Below are positions 61,824 through 64,000 of a stretch of DNA of 64,000 bases, one piece after another. A program made the translations under genes and the position numbers. The stretch's first letter is position 1. Every line of letters starts with the position of its first letter. The DNA comes from GCA-002050365 sp038235165 (GTDB lineage: Bacteria; Acidobacteriota; Blastocatellia; Pyrinomonadales; Pyrinomonadaceae): contig JBBSUG010000028.1 in NCBI GenBank assembly GCA_038235165.1, positions 1 through 64,000 on the forward strand, in the 5' to 3' direction. A model generated the notes under the pieces. It worked only from the letters and a program-made list of their open reading frames with translations, had not been told where the DNA came from and ran no database searches.

Positions 61824-61841
61824 CATTTACAAAACATTTAC
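61824..61841. promoter_or_regulatory. Tandem 7-bp site, candidate OmpR-type operator
   Basis: CATTTAC occurs twice with a 4-bp gap (61824-61830 and 61835-61841), the 11-bp periodicity expected for OmpR/PhoB-family regulators. It lies between the regulator gene and the divergent HupE/UreJ gene, so both may be controlled. The match is by spacing and context; no binding data exist. Confidence 0.55.
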
Positions 61842-61923
61842 ACTTTCTCTAACTTTCCACATAAAACCTTTACGTTCGTCTGTTAAATTGCCAATTGAAT
61901 CAAAAGGTTCTGTCCACAAATTT

Positions 61924-62901
61924 ATGAAATCGGTAACTGCAAGAACAAATAGAATTCACCTGCATTCAATTTCTGCGATGCTGTTCATAATGCTGTGTTC
62001 AATCAGTTTATCGGCACACGATTTGGGCGTAAGTGCAATCAGTTTGGAAATGAAGGACGGCAAACTCGTCGTTTATTCGTCGTATGCCAGAACCGATTTT
62101 GATGCGGTTATAAAGTTTAACAACGCGGAAGATTTCAAAGCATTTACAAAAAAAGCCGTCGCCGTTGAAATTGATGGAAAAGTTTTGGACGTTTTAGACA
62201 ATGATTTTTCTTTGGACAATCAGGACGGCTTGAATTTGCGTCATTCGTTCGGCGAAGTTTCGGGTTCAAAGATAAAAATTACATCATTTCTGGCATCGAA
62301 ACTTTCTTCAAGCCACATTCAAATTTTGAAGTTGATTCGCAACGACAAAGAAGTTTCGAGACAATTCTTAACGGGCGACGATAATTCTTTCGAGTTTGAT
62401 CTGGAAGATTTGCAAACGCCGACTTCGTTCGGGCAATTTCTGACGCTCGGCATTAAACATATAGCGTTTGGTTTCGATCATTTGTTGTTTTTGTTCGCGT
62501 TGCTTCTGGTCGTTAGACGCTTTAGCGAGATCGCCAAAATCGTTACATTTTTTACCATCGCACATTCGATAACTTTGTCGCTCGCGGCTCTGAACATCAT
62601 TGCAATTCCGTCATTTATCGTCGAGCCGATAATTGCAATTTCGATAGTTTATGTCGGTTTGGAAAATGTCTTCAAAACCGAGCGAACAAAGCGTTGGCTG
62701 GTCGCATATATTTTTGGTTTGGTTCACGGACTTGGGTTTGCGAGCGTCTTGGAGGAAATCGGTATCGCATCAGGAACGGACAGCATTTTGCCGCTTTTAT
62801 CATTTGATCCAGGCGTAGAGATCGGGCAGATTGCAATTATTTTGCTGGTTTTGCCAGTGCTTTGGAAGTTGCAGAGTAATACCAATTCAAAAGAGAAATG
62901 A
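61924..62901 (+). CDS. HupE/UreJ-type membrane protein
   Basis: A signal peptide (about 10-34) precedes an exported domain of about 130 residues that begins H-D-L-G-V-S. The C-terminal half holds six hydrophobic helices and starts F-L-T-L-G-I-K-H-I-A-F-G-F-D-H-L-L-F, the HupE/UreJ_2 signature with metal-binding His/Asp. Family members are linked to nickel or cobalt handling, but no hydrogenase or urease gene is seen here. Expression may depend on the neighbouring regulator. The end overlaps the IS630 reading frame by 4 nt, so the C-terminal tail may have been altered by the insertion. Confidence 0.85.
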   Translation: MKSVTARTNRIHLHSISAMLFIMLCSISLSAHDLGVSAISLEMKDGKLVVYSSYARTDFDAVIKFNNAEDFKAFTKKAVAVEIDGKVLDVLDNDFSLDNQDGLNLRHSFGEVSGSKIKITSFLASKLSSSHIQILKLIRNDKEVSRQFLTGDDNSFEFDLEDLQTPTSFGQFLTLGIKHIAFGFDHLLFLFALLLVVRRFSEIAKIVTFFTIAHSITLSLAALNIIAIPSFIVEPIIAISIVYVGLENVFKTERTKRWLVAYIFGLVHGLGFASVLEEIGIASGTDSILPLLSFDPGVEIGQIAIILLVLPVLWKLQSNTNSKEK

Positions 62902-63401
62902 CGTATAATGATTTAATGGATTATCAAGTAGAAATTTCTGAAAGTGGCGATGAACTTCGCAAGTTGGAACGAACTACCAAAGATTTCAAAGCCCGTGATC
63001 GTGTGCGTTTCATACGCCTTTTGAAAATCGGGCAAGCGACCACGCAGGAACAAGCCGGAGCGGTGATCGGTGTGCAGGTGCGGCAAGCGCAGAGATTGTG
63101 GAAACAGTATCGGGAAGAAGGTATCGGTCAGTTGTGCCAAAGTAATTACGTGGGCGGGAGAGCGAAACTGAGCTGTGCCGAGCAGCAACAGCTGAGGCAG
63201 CGATTGTGCTTTGATGATATTAAGACTTTAGAACAAGCAAAAGGTTGGCTCAAAGAAGAGTTTGCGGTAGATTACACCGTTGGCGGAGTCAGTGCATTGT
63301 TTGCCCGGATGCGCGTTAAACTGAAAACGGGCAGACCGAGCAATGTCAAACAAGACAGTGAGCAGATGGAGGAGTTCGCCAAAAAAAATATCCGCTCTTA
63401 G
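62898..63401 (+). CDS. IS630 transposase, N-terminal ORF
   Basis: A helix-turn-helix region (about 20-75) includes A-R-D-R-V-R-F-I-R-L-L-K, a G-V-Q-V-R-Q-A-Q-R-L-W-K recognition helix and G-R-P-S-N near the end. The frame ends soon after a run of eight A (63381-63388). A -1 shift there would join it to the catalytic part. The start may be this ATG, which overlaps the HupE stop by 4 nt, or the ATG at 62916. Confidence 0.85.
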   Translation: MTYNDLMDYQVEISESGDELRKLERTTKDFKARDRVRFIRLLKIGQATTQEQAGAVIGVQVRQAQRLWKQYREEGIGQLCQSNYVGGRAKLSCAEQQQLRQRLCFDDIKTLEQAKGWLKEEFAVDYTVGGVSALFARMRVKLKTGRPSNVKQDSEQMEEFAKKNIRS

Positions 63402-63953
63402 CCACCCGCTACCGACAGCGCATTTATTTTGAAGACGAGATGCGCTACGGGACGCGCACCGCATTGAAAAGACGGTGGACGCCGACGGGGCATCGTCCGC
63501 AGTGCCCGGTCAAGATCGGCTATCAGGCGCGGCTATTTGTATTGTGCGATTTGTCCTTTCACGGGAGATTTGTTCTGTTTGATGTTGCCGAATATGAAGA
63601 AGGAGTGTTTTTAAGTTTTTATTGATGAGTTTGAAAAGCACACGAAAGGGAGCGGTGAAACTTTGATGATTGTTGATGGAGCGGGTTGTCATCAAGCAGA
63701 TACAATTAAATTCGGTTCAATTCTGGCATTGGAGAGATTACCGACAGCGTGTCCCGAACTGAATCCGGCGGAGCGATTTTTTCAGGAGTTAAGACGCGAG
63801 TTAGCCAATCAGGTATTTGAGACCATCGAAGAAATTGAGGAAAAGATAAAACAGTTATTGGAACGATATTGGAGAGAGCCGAACTTAATTATGCGGCTCA
63901 CCTCATTTCCCTACATCAATACGTCGCTGGAGGGTGTAAGAAATTTTGTGTAA
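63389..63953 (+). pseudogene. IS630 transposase, catalytic part in two frames
   Basis: In the -1 frame after the A-run the protein reads Y-P-L-L-A-T-R-Y-R-Q-R-I-Y-F-E-D-E-M-R-Y-G-T, which carries the first catalytic acid, and runs to a stop at 63625. The next frame (+1) resumes near 63620 with V-F-I-D-E-F-E-K and carries M-I-V-D-G-A-G-C-H and L-N-P-A-E-R-F-F to 63953. The second break, in a T/A-rich stretch, is not explained by known programmed shifting, so this copy is probably inactive. Confidence 0.8.
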
Positions 63954-63988
63954 TTCCAAATTTATAAATTAAAGGAGAATTACACATT

Positions 63989-64000
63989 ATGACAATTAGC
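63989..64000 (+). CDS. Start of a truncated gene at the window edge
   Basis: ATG at 63989 follows AGGAG (63973-63977) with acceptable spacing and reads M-T-I-S to the window end. A 10-bp inverted repeat (TGTGTAATTC at 63947-63956 with its complement at 63977-63986) encloses most of the ribosome site, so it could affect translation, or be an IS end. Nothing more can be said. Confidence 0.35.

Larger units (their letters stand above)
62898..63953 (+). mobile_element. IS630-family transposase region, frameshifted
   Basis: Three frames together encode an IS630/Tc1-type transposase: an HTH N-terminal part, a middle with the first acidic residue, and a C-terminal part with the D-G-A-G-C-H and N-P-A-E-R-F-F motifs. 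The element ends were not resolved because no matching terminal repeats were found on the left. A 10-bp inverted repeat follows at 63947-63986. Confidence 0.85.

Overview
The window (about 44-45% GC) reads as chromosome from an Acidobacteriota bacterium, probably a Blastocatellia/Pyrinomonadales-like lineage. This is inferred from family content: two secreted di-heme proteins with the reaction-centre-type cytochrome c domain that is common in non-photosynthetic acidobacteria, a VWFA-related 'acidobacterial' protein, CruA/CruP-type lycopene cyclase and CrtI homologues, and a myo-inositol-phosphate synthase. I saw no rRNA, tRNA or CRISPR array.

Layout. 1-12.7 kb: an IS256 transposase tail, an exported metallo-hydrolase, RsmE, a PepSY protein, a thioredoxin-like protein, PhyH and VWA proteins, an NtrC-type regulator, a methyltransferase, DUF72, SppA and TlyA. 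12.7-14.8 kb: an arsenic/glycerol locus in decay (intact arsR, an aquaglyceroporin broken by one in-frame TGA, and an arsC scrap run into a glpK scrap). 14.9-30.6 kb: housekeeping genes (inositol-phosphate synthase, SIMPL, UbiB-like kinase, RibF, class I ribonucleotide reductase whose large subunit carries a LAGLIDADG intein, MBL hydrolase, MazG). 30.7-41.2 kb: a FecR-like protein, a lycopene cyclase-like flavoprotein, twin cytochromes on either side of mmsA, then a beta-ureidopropionase-like amidohydrolase, RidA and PreT. These suggest reductive pyrimidine/beta-alanine catabolism, interrupted by a toxin-antitoxin islet (BrnT with its antitoxin, and a zeta-like kinase with a 52-residue partner). 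41.2-51.5 kb: GNAT, YdcZ, deaminase, glutaminyl cyclase, DsbA-like, BtuF-like, ankyrin, CrtI and fatty-acid desaturase genes.

51.6-59.35 kb is a compact integrative element bounded by a 13-bp direct repeat. It holds a tyrosine integrase, an excisionase-like HTH protein, a TOPRIM primase fused to an ATPase, two iteron-type repeat arrays (one a large dyad next to an AT-rich tract), and six small unknown genes. The organisation recalls phage satellites or plasmid-like islands. It is the best candidate here for an undescribed system.

59.4-64 kb: a CpxA/OmpR-like two-component system divergent from a HupE/UreJ protein, with a tandem 7-mer regulator site between them, then a frameshifted IS630-family transposase.

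Intergenic DNA is rich in snap-back inverted repeats, many built from degenerate 7- or 9-bp tandem units.
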